DNA of 64,000 nucleotides from Plotosus lineatus. Taxonomy: Eukaryota; Chordata; Actinopteri; Siluriformes; Plotosidae. Position numbers and translations under genes: made by a program. The DNA lies in NCBI GenBank assembly GCA_024760905.1, contig CM045729.1, forward strand, positions 76,710,050-76,774,049. The letters run 5' to 3'. Numbering within the stretch: the first letter of the stretch is position 1; every line of letters begins with the position of its first letter. Below the pieces are notes generated by a model that saw only the letters and a list, made by a program, of their open reading frames with translations, was not told the origin of the DNA and did not search any database. Shown piece by piece: positions 51,506-63,789 of this stretch.

Positions 51506-54392
51506 AAATGCAGCAGTGGGGGAGGGGCACAAGCCAGTGTCTCTCCCTCACATCGGTCCCAAGCCCGGATAAATGCAGAGGGTTGCGTCAGGAAGGGCAT
51601 CCGGCATAAAACAAATGCCAATTAAGATTTGTGTGTCACGACAAAAAAAATCATACCCGATCGATTGAGGCCCGGGTTAACAACGACCGCTATCAGTGCT
51701 GTTAACCAACAAGGTGCTGGTAGAAATTGGATTACTGTTGGTCAAAGATGTCGAAAAAGAAAAGGCAGGAGGTGTTTCCATAGGCAGAGATAGAAGAGGA
51801 AAGGTATGATTCTAGGACTGAAAGTAGGGACTTTGAATGTTGGAACTATGACAAGAAAAGGTAGAGAGCTGGTTGGCATGATGCCGAAGAGAAAAGTGGA
51901 CATACTGTGTGTTCAGGAGACCAGGTGGAAAGGTAGCAAGGTCAGAAGCTTAGGAGCATGGTTGAAGCTGTTTTTTCATGGTGCGAATGGGAAGAGAAAT
52001 GGAGTCGGAGTCATCTTGAAGGAGGAGTTCGTCAGGAATGTTCTAGAAGTGAAACGAGTGTCAGACAGAGTGATGAGTCTCAAATTAGAAATTGAAGGCG
52101 TGATGTTCAATGTTGTTAGTGCTTATGCCCCACAGGCAGGATGTGAGCTAGAGAGATTCAGGAGCAAGTTAGATGAAGTGATGCAGAATACCGCCAGAGG
52201 TGAAAGAGTAGTCATTGGTGCAGACTTCAATGGACATGGTGCAAGAAAACAAAGGGGACAGCGAAGTGATGGGAGGGTTTGGTATCCAGGACAGGAACGC
52301 AGAAGGACAGATGTTGGTATATTTTGCAAAAACAATGGGAATGGCTGTGGTAAATACTTTCTTCCAGAAGAGAGAGGAGCATAGGGTGACTTCTAGAAGT
52401 GGGGGTAGAAGCACACAGGTTGACTACATCTTGTGCAGGAGATGTAATTTGAAGGAAGTCAGTGACTGCAAAGTAGTAGCGGGTGAGAGTGTTGCCAAAC
52501 AGCATAGGATGGTGGTGTGCAGGATGACGCTGATTGTGAGAAAGGTGAAGAAGGCAAAGGCAAAGCAGAAGACAAAGTGGTAGAAGCTGAAAAAGGAAGA
52601 GTGTCGTGTTGTCTTCAAGGAGGAGCTTAAAATGGCATTGGGTGGTCAGGAAGTGCTTCCAGATGACTGGACGACTATAGCTAATGTGATCAGGGAGACA
52701 GGTAGGAGAATACTTGCTGTATCATTTGGAAGAAGAGGAGATGAGAAGACTTGGTGGTGGAATGAGGAAGTGCAGGATTGTGTACAAAGGAAGAGGTTAG
52801 CTAATAAGAAGTGGGACATTGAGAGGACTGAAGGAGACACAGCGTAAGGCAAGGGTAGCGGTATCAAAGGCCAAGCAGAGGGCATATGATGACTTGTATG
52901 CTTGGTTGGAAAGTAAAGAGGCAGAAAATTATTTATACAGGTTGGCACATCAGAGAGATAGAAATGGGAAGGACGTGCAGCAAATTTGATTGATTAAGGA
53001 AAGAGAATGAAATGTATTGACTGATGACAAAAAGTGCTGGGAAGATGGAAAGAGTCCTTTGAAGAGATGATGAATGAGGAAAATGAGAGTGAACAAAGAG
53101 TAGAAGGGGTGACCGTTGAGATACCAGGAAGTAGCAAAGATTAGTAAGGGTGAAGTGAGGAGCACATGAAGCCATATGAAGAAGTTATGGGAAAGAAAAG
53201 TGGAAGCTAGACAAAGGGCAGAGGTCAGCATTTGTGAACAACAGTTTGGTTTCATGCCAAGAAAGACCACCATAGATGCAGTGTTTGCTTTGAGGACATT
53301 AATAGAGAAGTACAGAGAAGGCCAGAGGGAGATACCTTGTGCCTTTGTGGATCTGGAGAAAGCATATGTGACAGGGTGCCGAGATAGGAACTGTGGTATT
53401 CTATGAGGAAGTCTGGAGTGGCAGAGAAATATGTTAGAGTGGCACAGGACATGTATAAGAGATGTAAAACAGTGGTGAGGTGTGCTGTCCGTGTAACAGA
53501 AGAGTCCAATGTGGAGGTAGGACTGCATCAAGGGTCAGCTCTGAGCCACTTCTTGTTTGCTATGATGATGGACAGGCTGACAGACGAGGTTAGACAAGAT
53601 TCCTTATGGACTATGATGTTTGCAGATGACATTGTGATCTGTAGTAAGAGCAGAGAAGAAGTCCAGGAAAATCTAGAGAGGTGGAGGTATGCCCTGGAAA
53701 GGAGGGTAAAGAAGAGTAACCTCAGTAAAACAGAATTCATGTGTGTGAATGCCAAAAACCCATGAGGAACGGTGAGGTTACAGGGAGCAGAGATAAGGAG
53801 GGTGGAGGATTTTAAGTACTGAGTCTGAACAATCCAGAGCACTGGAGAGTGTGGAAAGGAGGTGAAGAAGTGTGTGCAGGTTGGAATGGTTGCAGATAAG
53901 TGTCCGGTGTGATCTGTGATAAGAAGGTTTCGGCAAGAGTGAAAGGAAAAGTGTAGAAGACGGTGTTGATGCCAGCGATAGTGTATGGTTTAGAAACAGT
54001 TGCCCTGGGGAAAAGATTAGAGGCAGAGCTAGAGGTAGCAGAGATTAAAATGTTGAGGTTCTCTTTGGGAGCAACGAGGATGGATTGGATCAGGAATGAG
54101 CACATCAGAGGGACAGCACATGTAAGATATTTTGGACACAAAGTCAGAGAGGCTAGATTGAGATGGTTTGGAAATGTACAGAGGAGGGACAGTGAATATA
54201 TTGGTAGTAGGATACTGAGGTTGGAACTGCCAGGCAGAAGGCCCAGAGGAAGACCAAAGGAGACCAAAGAGACCAAAGAAGACCAAAGAGACCATGGATG
54301 TGGTGAACGGGGATATGAAGGCAGTTGATGTACAAGCAGAAGAAAGAGAGTATAGAGTGAGATGGAGACAGATGATTCCCTGTGGTGACATA
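51506..54392 (+). mobile_element. LINE copy A8, full leader, degraded, 3' end lost at Tc1
   Basis: The leader ('aaatgcagcagtgggggagg', 'aggaagggcatccggcataa') directly follows (GTAT)/(TA) repeats. Endonuclease lies at 51806-52384 ([44 protein letters not shown]), with later pieces to 52583. The linker is broken, RT lies at 53176-53765 (FMPRKTTIDAVFALRTLIEK; FADDIVICSKSREEVQENLE) and the C-terminal part at 53963-54328 with a local (GACCAAAGA)n expansion. Many stops and indels make it the most decayed copy. The last about 30 bases of the LINE are missing; a Tc1-type element begins 10 bp later. Confidence 0.92.
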
Positions 54393-54401
54393 GATATATA
54401 T

Positions 54402-55780
54402 TAGTCCTTCTCAAAAAATGTGCATATTGTGATGAAGTTCATTCTGTTCTGTAATGTACTGATAAACATTCGACTTTCATATAGTTTAGATTCATTACAC
54501 ACAACTGAAGTAGTTCAAGCCTTTTAGTGTTTTAATAATGATAATTTTGGCAAAAAAGTAAAGAAAAACCAAAAATCCCAATCTCAAAAAATTAGCATAT
54601 TTCATCTGACCAATAAAAAAAGTGTTTTTAATACAAAAAAGTAATCTTCAAATAATTATGTTCAGTTTTGCACTCAATACTTGGTCGGGAATCCTTTTGC
54701 AGAAATGACTGCTTCAATGCGGCGTGGCATGGAGGTAATCAGCCGGTGGCACTGCTGAGGTGTTATGGAGGCCGAGGATGCTTCAATAGAGGCCTTAAGC
54801 TCATCCACAGTGTTGGGTCTGGTGTCTCTCAACTTTCTCTTCACAATATCCCACAGATTCTCTATGGGGTTCCGGTCAGGAGAGTTGGCAGGCCAATTGA
54901 GCACAGTAATACCATGGTCAGTAAACCATTTACCAGTGGTTTTGGCACTGTGAGCAGTGAAGTCTTCATCTCCATAAAACTTTCAGCAGATGGAAGCATG
55001 AAGTGCTCCAAAATCTCCTGATAGCTGCATTGACCCTGTCCTTGAAAATACACAGTGGACCAACACCAGCAGCTGACATGGCACCCCAGACCATCACTGA
55101 CTGTGGGTACTTGACACTGGACTTCAGGCATTTTGGCATTTCCTTCTCCCCAGTCTTCCTCCAGACTCTGACACCTTGAATTCCGAATGACATGCAAAAT
55201 TTGCTTTCATCCAAAAAAAAGTACTTTGGACCACTGAGCAACAGTCCAGTGCTGCTTCTCTGTAGCCCAGGTCAGGCGCTTCTGACGCTGTTTCTGGTTC
55301 AAAAGTGGCTTGGCCTGGGGAATGTGGCACCTGTAGCCCAGTCCACTGCTTCCACAGGTCCCCCAAGGTCTGGAATCCGCCCTTCTCCACAGTCTTCCTC
55401 AGTGTCTGGTCACCTCTTCAGAGTCACCTCTTCAGTGTTTTCTGCCACACTTTTTCCTTCCCACAGACGTCCCACTGAGGTGCCTTGATACAGCACTCTT
55501 GAAACAGCCTATTTGCTCAGAGATTTCTTTCTGTGTCTTACCCTCTTGCTTAAGGGTGTCAATGATGGCCTTCTGGACAGCAGTCAGGTTGGCAATCTTA
55601 CCCATGATTGCGGTTTTGAGTAATGAACCAGGCTGGGAGTTTTTAAAAGCCTCAGGAATCTCTTGCAGGTGTTTCGAGTTAATTGGATGATTCAGATGAT
55701 TAGGTTAATAGCTCATTTAGACTACCTGAACATGATATGCTAATTTTTTGAGATAGGAATTTTGGGTTTTCATGAGCTGT
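54402..55780 (-). mobile_element. Tc1-type transposon, near complete
   Basis: The left end 'tagtccttctcaaaaaatg' is followed by a long subterminal region with an inner repeat ('aatctcaaaaaattagcata'). The right side has the inner repeat reversed ('gctaattttttgagatagga' to 'catgagctg' at 55780) but lacks the outermost 150-odd bp. The minus-strand transposase starts at 55605 (MGKIANLT...) and includes FLDESKF (first Asp), ANSPDRNPIENLWDIVKRKL (last acidic residue) and a C-terminal IEAVISAKGFPTKY. I recall this family as one shared between teleosts and lampreys. Confidence 0.9.
54674..55605 (-). pseudogene. Tc1-type transposase
   Basis: The N-terminal helix-turn-helix half (55605 to about 55260) is frame-shifted. 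55241-54966 carries the first catalytic Asp (FLDESKF) and GVRVWRKTGE. A small deletion near 54955 removes the block where the second catalytic Asp is normally found (the HD pair before the AH motif). 54904-54674 carries the last part. Without the second Asp the enzyme cannot be active, independent of frame. Confidence 0.82.
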
Positions 55781-55825
55781 TTGAAACTCCAGCCTGTTTC
55801 TTCTCCTCACTCACACCGGAAATCA

Positions 55826-55828
<3 letters not shown>

Positions 55829-55920
<92 letters not shown>
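55829..55920. repeat. (GT)n, about 92 bp
   Basis: Perfect dinucleotide array about 50 bp right of the truncated Tc1 end. Confidence 0.97.
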
Positions 55921-55924
<4 letters not shown>

Positions 55925-56012
55925 GTTGTGTTGCATTCCCTTTTGCCTTTTATATTTCATTTTATTTATTTTGATGAGTGCTCATGACATAGTCAGAGAG
56001 CCATATCATATG

Positions 56013-56141
<129 letters not shown>

Positions 56142-56242
56142 ACAAGCCCATCATTAAACATGCTTTTTTTCTTAATATGTTTGTCCCACACTACCCTTTG
56201 CTCACCGTGATAGTCTCGAGAACTGGTGTTAGAGGTCATACA

Positions 56243-56450
56243 CTAGTCCTTCTAAAAAAATTAGCATATTGTGATAAAGTTCATTATTTTCTGTAATGTA
56301 CTGATAAAAATTAAACTTTCATATATTTTAGATTCATTGCACACCAACTGAAATATTTCAGGTATTTTATTGTTTTAATACTGATGATTTTGGCATACAG
56401 CTCATGAAAACCCAAAATTCCTATCTCAAAAAAATTAGCATATTTCATTT
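56243..56450 (+). mobile_element. Solitary end of the Tc1-type element
   Basis: 'tagtccttctaaaaaaatta' through 'tgtaatgtactgataaa' and 'ttagcatatttcatttca' repeats the left end of the element at 54402-54605 in the same orientation, without a transposase. It includes the inner repeat 'cccaaaattcctatctcaaa', which the right end at 55740-55780 mirrors. Confidence 0.88.
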
Positions 56451-56459
56451 CATTTCAGG

Positions 56460-57290
56460 TCCTCACCAAACTCGTCCGACGCCTGAGATGTTGCATCTGC
56501 GTCAGCTTCGGCTGCAGCACGTTTGGCCTGCCGGTACCTGTTTGCTGCCCCGAGAGTCCCACTGGCTAATAAAACCCGATAAGCCTACTTCTTCAGCTGG
56601 ACGGCCCCCTTCACCGCAGGTGTCTACCACCAGGTTCGGGGATTACCACCACGACAAGCACCAATGACCTTGCGGCCACAGATATGGGCTGCCGCCTCAG
56701 CAATGGAGGCATGAAACATGGCCCATTTATATTCCATGTCCCCCGCCTCCTCCGGGACATGGTTGTAGCTCTGCCAGAGGTGGGAGTTCTCCACCCCCCA
56801 CCCCCCAAGACTCCAAAAAGTGGGTACTCTGAACTGTCATTTTGTGAATAAGCACAAATAACAGTCAGGACCCGTCCCCCCACCCGAAGACGGAGGGAAG
56901 CTACTCTTTCTTCAACCAGGGAGAACCCCAACATTTGGGCACCGAGATGGGAGGCAACAAGAATACCCACTCCAGCTCGCTGCCTCTCCCCATGAGCAAC
57001 TCCAGAATAGAAGAAGGTCCAGCCTCTCTCGAGATGGATGCTTCCAGAGCCCAAGCTCTGCGTTGAGGTGAGCCCGACTATATCTAGTTGGTATCTCTCC
57101 ACCTAACGCACCAAATCAGGCTCCTCACCCGCCAGAGAGGTGACATTCCATGTTCCGAGGGTCAGAGTAAGTAGCCGAGGATCGGTCTGACAGAACCCAT
57201 GCCTTTGGCTACCACCCAACTCACACTGCAACCGACCCCTAAAACTCCTCCCACGGGTGGTGGGTCCATTGGAGGGCAGACCCATGTCTC
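56460..57290 (-). mobile_element. LINE family B, endonuclease half
   Basis: The minus strand from 57285 reads LTLGTWNVTSLAGEEPDLVR, then after a frame break ERYQLDIVGLTSTQSLGSGS, RGWTFFYSGVAHGERQRAGV and VASLRLRVGGRVLTVICAYS. This is the N-terminal half of an APE endonuclease of the LINE family whose RT half is at 17265-18617. The sequence degenerates after 'PLFGVLGG' and no RT follows. It is GC-rich. It abuts the solitary Tc1 end. Confidence 0.82.
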
Positions 57291-57562
57291 CTTTTTGGGC
57301 TAGGCCCAGCCAGGCTCCATGGGCAAAAGCCCGACCACCAGGCGCTTGCCTTCAAGCCTCTCCCCCGGGCCTGGCTCCAGGAGAGAACCCCGGTGACCCG
57401 CGTCCGGGCAAGGGAGACTGCTTCCTTTCATCTCTTTGAGATGTCATAGGGCAGAATGTGGACATGACCTCCACTTGCCCAGGATCTTAGCCCATGACCT
57501 TTGTTCGTGAACAGATGTGCTAACCATGACACCTCTGTGCCACCTCAGTCTATCATCATTCA

Positions 57563-57882
57563 TTTATTCATTTTCTGAACCTTTTAATAATAATTAGGGT
57601 CCCAGGGAGGCTGGTGCCCATCTAAAGGCACAATATACCCTGAACAATTTCCCAGGCCTTCGCAGGACAGAGACACACTGAAAGCTATGCAGCCTTGTCT
57701 TGATGATTTTTTTTTTTTTTTTTTACATGCTTCTCATCATTGGCAGCGGAAGACATAGCCAGCCTTTGATAACCTAGTTAGCTGCACTGGAGGAACTGTG
57801 GCAAACCAATGAGTTTCGGGCTTGAACCCCCAACCTTGAGATCAGTCATCCAGCACCTTACAACCAGGCTACCACTGCCATA
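57563..57882 (-). mobile_element. tRNA-headed SINE with L2-like tail
   Basis: The tail ('ataattagggtcccagggag') leads to the body ('agctatgcagccttgtcttg') with a T18 run inserted at 57705, then the head ('cttgaacccccaaccttgag', 'ggctaccactgcc'). Confidence 0.8.
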
Positions 57883-58094
57883 GTACTACTGCCTTACCAT
57901 GAGGCTACCAGTGCCATAGTTTACAGTCAGCATATATCAAATAAGTAGAAGCCACATGTAAATTTCACAGCAAACCATCAACAAATTTCAAATCATGTGT
58001 ATAATCAACACATCATATGTAGAGCTAGGCACTACCAAATGGGGAGCTCCCATATGATTTCCCTTACTTGACAGGTATATATTCTACATATTCC

Positions 58095-58412
58095 TTATAT
58101 GATTGCTTAATCCTAATTAGTGTCATGCACCTATCTCAGCCTACTGTGGGAAAGGACAAAGTCCACCCAGGACAGCTTACCAAGCCATTGCAGGGAGCAA
58201 ACACGTTGGTTGCAACCCAATAGCCTACTCTTTCCGAATGACAGCAATGGTTTGTTTACATACTTCTCACCACAGACAGTGAGAAAAATGGCTGGCTTTT
58301 AATAACCCAGATAGCTGCACTCGAGAGGCAGCAGTAACAACTTTGTGAGAATGAAGCTTGAACCCCTGACCATTGGATCAGTAGGTGAGTATCCGACCAA
58401 CCGACTACTACT
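58095..58412 (-). mobile_element. tRNA-headed SINE with L2-like tail, second in a row
   Basis: Same orientation and family as the previous one: tail 'gattgcttaatcctaattag', body 'gtgagaaaaatggctggctt', head 'gcttgaacccctgaccattg'. A further tail scrap lies at 58722-58768. Confidence 0.78.
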
Positions 58413-58768
58413 ACAATTTCAAGATTATTTAAAATTATTTTATAATAACAAATAAGTACAAGTAAATGTTCCTCTATACTACCACAGGGTAGTGAGATGC
58501 CAGTCCACTGAATAGGTTTACTTCTATAAGCATGTTCTAGTGGACAGAAACGGCATGCGATTCCTTAATGTGATTGGATTAAAAGACTTGTAATTCATCA
58601 TAAAGCAAGTTTACATTGATAGCAATCTAATTTGAATCTGACATCTATTCATCTTCTAAAGTTTAGCATAAGAAATGAAAAAGTTTGATCGAAGCCTCAC
58701 CAAAATAAACAAATCAATGAATTATTCATTCATTTCCTGTAACCACTTAATCATAATTAGGGTTGCCT

Positions 58769-59465
58769 CATTTTACAGTTACAGAGACTGATCGAATAAA
58801 ATTGGTAAGTTTGATCTACGATTTTGCTTACAGTACACATGGGCAGTTATTGGACGTAAGAAAAACAAACAAACAAAAAAAAAACAAAACATGGGGGATT
58901 ATTGGGGCAGGGCGCTTATTACGTCGAATACGGTAGTTAAATTAATTTTTGTGGTTTGCTTCAGTCTGATACATTTGTGAAAGCTCACAGAGATTTAACT
59001 GATACTAAACTCCGAACATAAGGCCAGTATTTTATTCTAACATGGCTCTACAAATTAGAACATTTCACTAATATGAATGTCAACCCATATGGTTAAAGAC
59101 AGGATAATCAGTCTTTTTTTTTTTATTATTTAACTCACTTAAAAAATGCAGAACGTCATGTTACTGAAAGATTAAAACATAGAAGCTTCTCACTTCAGAC
59201 GACTTTAATCAAATTAAATATGAGCAATTGAGTAATCACAATATATATCAACAACCCATTTGCAGCTATTGTTATTCATGCTTCACAAATAGACTTTTCA
59301 TGTATTATATGCATATGGAAATATTTATAATGTCCACTCTGTATAATGTGTATTGCCTGCAAATAACCTTTAAGGATATAATTCTGCTGTCACTTTACTC
59401 AATCCTGCCCGATACTGACCTGAACCCTCTTCAGCGGAGGCCAAATATCTACCTACTTCAATTTG
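58769..59465. other. AT-rich stretch, nothing recognised
   Basis: It contains (AAAC)-rich sequence near 58860-58890. 'attacgtcgaatacggtag' at 58919 echoes 'ataccgtattcgaagtaatg' at 1549 reversed, so both may be ends of another small dispersed element. No coding signal. Confidence 0.4.
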
Positions 59466-59467
59466 CT

Positions 59468-59790
59468 ACAAATATAATTCACTCACTCATTCACTCATTT
59501 GCCAAAACACATAATCCGTCTCAACAACAGCTCCCAATACAATCTCAGGGTTAACATACAACGATTCACAATCAAGTTCAGATCTAAGGGCAATATGGAA
59601 CAGCCAGTTTGCTTAATGTACAGGTCTTTGGACTGTGGGAGGAACCCAGGGTGCCTAGAGAGAAAGCAAGTGAGCATGGGGAGAACATGCAAACTCCCAC
59701 AACTGAAACACCCAAGTCCACCTTCAAACCTGGGAGATTATTGCTGTGAGTTGAATGTTCTCAGCACTTCACCACTGTGCCGCCCTGCTA
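59468..59790 (-). mobile_element. V-SINE-like SINE
   Basis: In reversed order: 'caacgattcacaatcaagtt', 'acaggtctttggactgtggg', 'gggagaacatgcaaactccc', then the head region 'cttcaccactgtgccgccct'. It is the best minus-strand copy of this family. Confidence 0.75.
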
Positions 59791-60023
59791 CAAATATCAG
59801 TAAAGGTTTTTACTTGGAAATTCTTAAAAAAGGCAAGTGCATTTTTATCCCTTTAATTCACACTTAAATTTTAAACGTTTGAACTTTTCGAACTTTAGAA
59901 CCGCTTCAGAACTGGTAAAGAAAACAAACAAACAAACAAACAAACAAACAAAATAAAATAAATAAATAAATAAATAAATAAAAAGAGAAAAATAAATTAC
60001 AATCAGAAATTTACAACAAATAC

Positions 60024-60281
60024 TGCGGCTAACTGGGTTATCAAAGGCGGGCCATGTCTCTCACTGTCTCTGGTGAGATGCATGTAAAAGAACCATTGCT
60101 GACTTTCGTAAAGAGTAGCTGCAAAGTCGTCAGCATGTTTCTGTCCCTTGCTAAAATGGTTGTGACAGGAAGGGCATCCGACGTAAAACCCTCTGCCAAA
60201 TCAAACGTGCGAATCAGATGATTCGCTGTGGCGACTCCCGAGTAAAAGGGAAAAAGCCGAAAGGAAGACAGACAGACAGAC
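60024..60281 (+). mobile_element. RTE-tailed SINE, 5'-truncated
   Basis: It starts in the body at 'gcggctaactgggttatcaa' and runs to 'aaaaagccgaaaggaagac' with (GACA)n. No head. It is preceded by (AAAC)n/(AAAT)n at 59927-59983. Confidence 0.9.
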
Positions 60282-60834
60282 TGAAAATTTGAATTGTACA
60301 ATGTATTTCAGCTCCTAAATTCTAGTTCCTAATTATATCACAAGTGCACCTGTTAAACAGTAGGGACCAGTCCAACCTGGTACATGATAGAGCTTGGTAA
60401 AGCCCCCGCCACATATCTTACACAGGAGATATAACACGGATTTATGACAGAATGGATCAGTGAACCACTGTGGGTGTCTTATATGAAACTCACATGTTGT
60501 GCAATGTAAAAGAAAAAATAAATAAATAAACAAAAGTTGTTGACCTTTTTCAGATGATGATATCATGATATCGTATGATATCTTTCTATTATGGCAAATT
60601 CCATATGGTGTGGTTGGAATTACATCATTTCTTACAATAGTCCTGTCCTATTTATTTCCTTAATATCCATGAACACGGTATATCATTTATGACGGTGTGT
60701 ACAGATATAAAAGTAATGTACACATGCCAGTAGCACATCAGTAAAGTATCAGAGGGACATCATACATTTTTTTTTTTTTTTTGTCTTGAAACATTTGCCA
60801 CACTTTTTGATGATCACAGTATATTACCTCATAT
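60282..60834. other. Unique AT-rich stretch
   Basis: A T run of 14 occurs near 60769. No element or gene recognised. Confidence 0.6.
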
Positions 60835-60835
60835 A

Positions 60836-61554
<719 letters not shown>

Positions 61555-61589
61555 GTTGACCATGCTTTCTTAGCAGAGTTATAATCTTA

Positions 61590-61972
61590 CGAATGTTTGT
61601 GCAAGGTTAAAAGCCTGACCCAAAAAAATAAAGTTGCAATTAGCACACTCGAAAAATTCATGAAACAACAGTAACTCCTTTACACAAAAAGCAGCATGGG
61701 TATTATGGAGATACAGCTCCATAATAGCCAATGGATAGAGCTGCGTCATCCCTCCTAGCCAATGGGAGGCCAGTGGGTCAGGATATTGAGAGATAGCCAA
61801 TGGAAGGCAAGCAGGGGGGATGTTGGGAGATAGCCAATGGTAGAGCAACTCGTGCATTATTTGAATTTTTTGAAATGGTGCTTTCGTAACGTAAAACTGT
61901 TTCGTATTCAGAGACAAAGATATCTGGAAAATGTTTTTCGTAAACTGGTTTTTTCATTTGCTGGGACTATAC

Positions 61973-61975
<3 letters not shown>
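61590..61975 (-). mobile_element. Element Y copy
   Basis: Reversed match to 15199-15600: 'cagcaaatgaaaaaaccagt' reversed at the right edge, repeated 'agccaatgg' blocks (at least four), 'gtattatggagatacagctc'. The right end joins (TA)n at 61975; the left end is unclear. Confidence 0.65.

Positions 61976-62070
<95 letters not shown>
61975..62070. repeat. (TA)n then (CA)n, ending in 'agggatccctcg'
   Basis: About 49 bp TA and 40 bp CA at the edge of element Y. 'agggatccctcg' right after (62070) is an element-Z-like tip, followed by (CTAG)n. Confidence 0.95.
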
Positions 62071-62071
<1 letters not shown>

Positions 62072-62339
62072 GGGATCCCTCGTTCTAGCTAGCTAGCTAG
62101 CTATCTACACCTAGCTAGCTATCTATCCTAAAACTTAGCTTGATTTCAGAAAAAATAAACAATACTGATGGTATAAAGAGTTCCTCAGAAGCACAAACCT
62201 TCCACCATCTAATCATAGAAATCACAGTGTGCCATTTACAGATAATCTGTTTGAGAAAACAAAAAAGAAAATTGCCCCAACACATTCTCAAAACAAGATG
62301 AATGAAATGTTCAAATTGACTTGAGGGGAAACACAATAT

Positions 62340-63065
62340 CCCTCCTAATGGCTTGGGTTCAAACCCAGAGCCGATGCAAAATAAACAGCAAACACTCTGA
62401 GGTTTGATGTTTGGAGAAATTGTATGAATAGTTTCATATCAGTCCCAGCTGAAATCTCACTCTTTCCACCAAAAAGCTGTAAATACTGCACATTTTATTA
62501 CATTAATCCCAAGTACAATGTTGGCTTTCACACATGCCTCATTGGGCAACAGTGCTGGTGCCATGCGTATTTTTCTGCTTTATTGGGATTGATTATTGTG
62601 TTCTGTGTAAGTCTGGGAGCAGCAGTGTTGCTGCGACAATCAATTATCTGACACGGTTGTGTCTGCCTTTTTAATGGCAGGTGGTGAAATCAAGACAATG
62701 CAGAAAAAGTAGACAGGTGATAAACAGTCAGGATATTACATTGTCTCTCTCTTTCCTCTGTAATACACATAAACACACTTCACAGATCCTCCCTGCAGTA
62801 ATGTAATCAACGATCTCCACTCGGCTCCCATATTTCACAAACAAGTCTAGAGCACATGACAGAGCGGTTTCCTCTGAGTTGTCTGGAATCAGAGATAGAT
62901 GGACTCGCTTTGCCCTTGCACACATAATTTACCACTTAAATACTGCAGATAAACACTCTCAGCATTGTGCATTAACTCACATCTCTACCTCTCTCTCCTC
63001 TAGTGCTAAGGTATTTATAATAATCACAGCCAACTGCAATTCAGCTGATTTCAGTTCCTATAAAA
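62340..63065. other. Possible conserved noncoding blocks
   Basis: Two repeat-free stretches, 62410-62720 and 62780-63065. The first has 'tattgggattgattattgtg' and 'gacaatcaattatctgacac', with several homeodomain-type ATTA cores. The second has 'atttaccacttaaatactgc'. Frames are short. The texture resembles vertebrate enhancers; untested. Confidence 0.35.
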
Positions 63066-63128
63066 TATACTTGTTTTAGCAGTAAGTATACACAAGGAAT
63101 GCTCTGTTTTTTTTTTTTTTTTCCTTTT

Positions 63129-63178
63129 ATTTTTTATTTATTTATTTATTTATTTATTTTATTATTTTTTTTTTTTTT
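63129..63178. repeat. (TTTA)n and T run
   Basis: Tetranucleotide and T-rich tract immediately before a SINE head; no further content. Confidence 0.9.
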
Positions 63179-63182
63179 GCTA

Positions 63183-63535
63183 TTGTCAGCATGGTAGTGT
63201 AGTGGTGAACACAAACACCACACTCAAAAAGGTCTTGGGTTTGAGCTCCAGGTTCAGGGTAGGCATTTTTGTGTGCATGTTCTCCCCATTAATTGCATGC
63301 ATTCCCTTCTTCCGGTTTCCTCCCACAGTCCAAAGACATGTACATCAGATGATCAAAATTGCACCTAGGTGTGAATGTGAATGTAAATGATTGATAATGT
63401 GTTGATCCTGTGATGGTCTGTTGAGATATTAAGGTTGCATCCCGCCTTTGTCCAAAGTTGGTTGCAATATGCCCCAGCTTCCCCGTGAATCTAAAAGGAT
63501 TAAGCAGTTCAGTAAATGACTGATTCAATGGGTGG
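63183..63535 (+). mobile_element. V-SINE-like SINE, near full length
   Basis: The tRNA-like head is 'gtcagcatggtagtgtagtg' and 'ttgggtttgagctccaggtt' (boxes A and B). The centre is 'gtgcatgttctccccattaa' and 'cagtccaaagacatgtac', then 'gtgaatgtgaatgtaaatg'. The tail is 'ctaaaaggattaagcagttc'. It is the reference copy for this family in the window. Confidence 0.85.
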
Positions 63536-63537
63536 AT

Positions 63538-63783
63538 CATTCATTCATCTTGTAACCGCTTAATCATAATTAGGGTCGTGGGGAGGCTGCTGCCAATCTC
63601 AGCCAACTCTGGGCGAGCTCACCAGGCCACTGCAGGGTGGAAACACACTGACGGCTATACAGCTACTCTTGACGAACGTCAGCAATGCTTCTTTTACCTG
63701 AACCTCACACCATAGTCAGTGAGAGACATGGCTGGCCTTTGATAACCCTAAGGGGACAGTGACCACCTGTGGAGAGTGGGGCT
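63538..63783 (-). mobile_element. tRNA-headed SINE with L2-like tail, short
   Basis: The tail 'gcttaatcataattagggtc' and body 'cagctactcttgacgaacgt' end at 'tgtggagagtggggct'; the outer head is missing. It directly follows the V-SINE-like copy, tail to tail. Confidence 0.8.
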
Positions 63784-63789
63784 GAAGTA

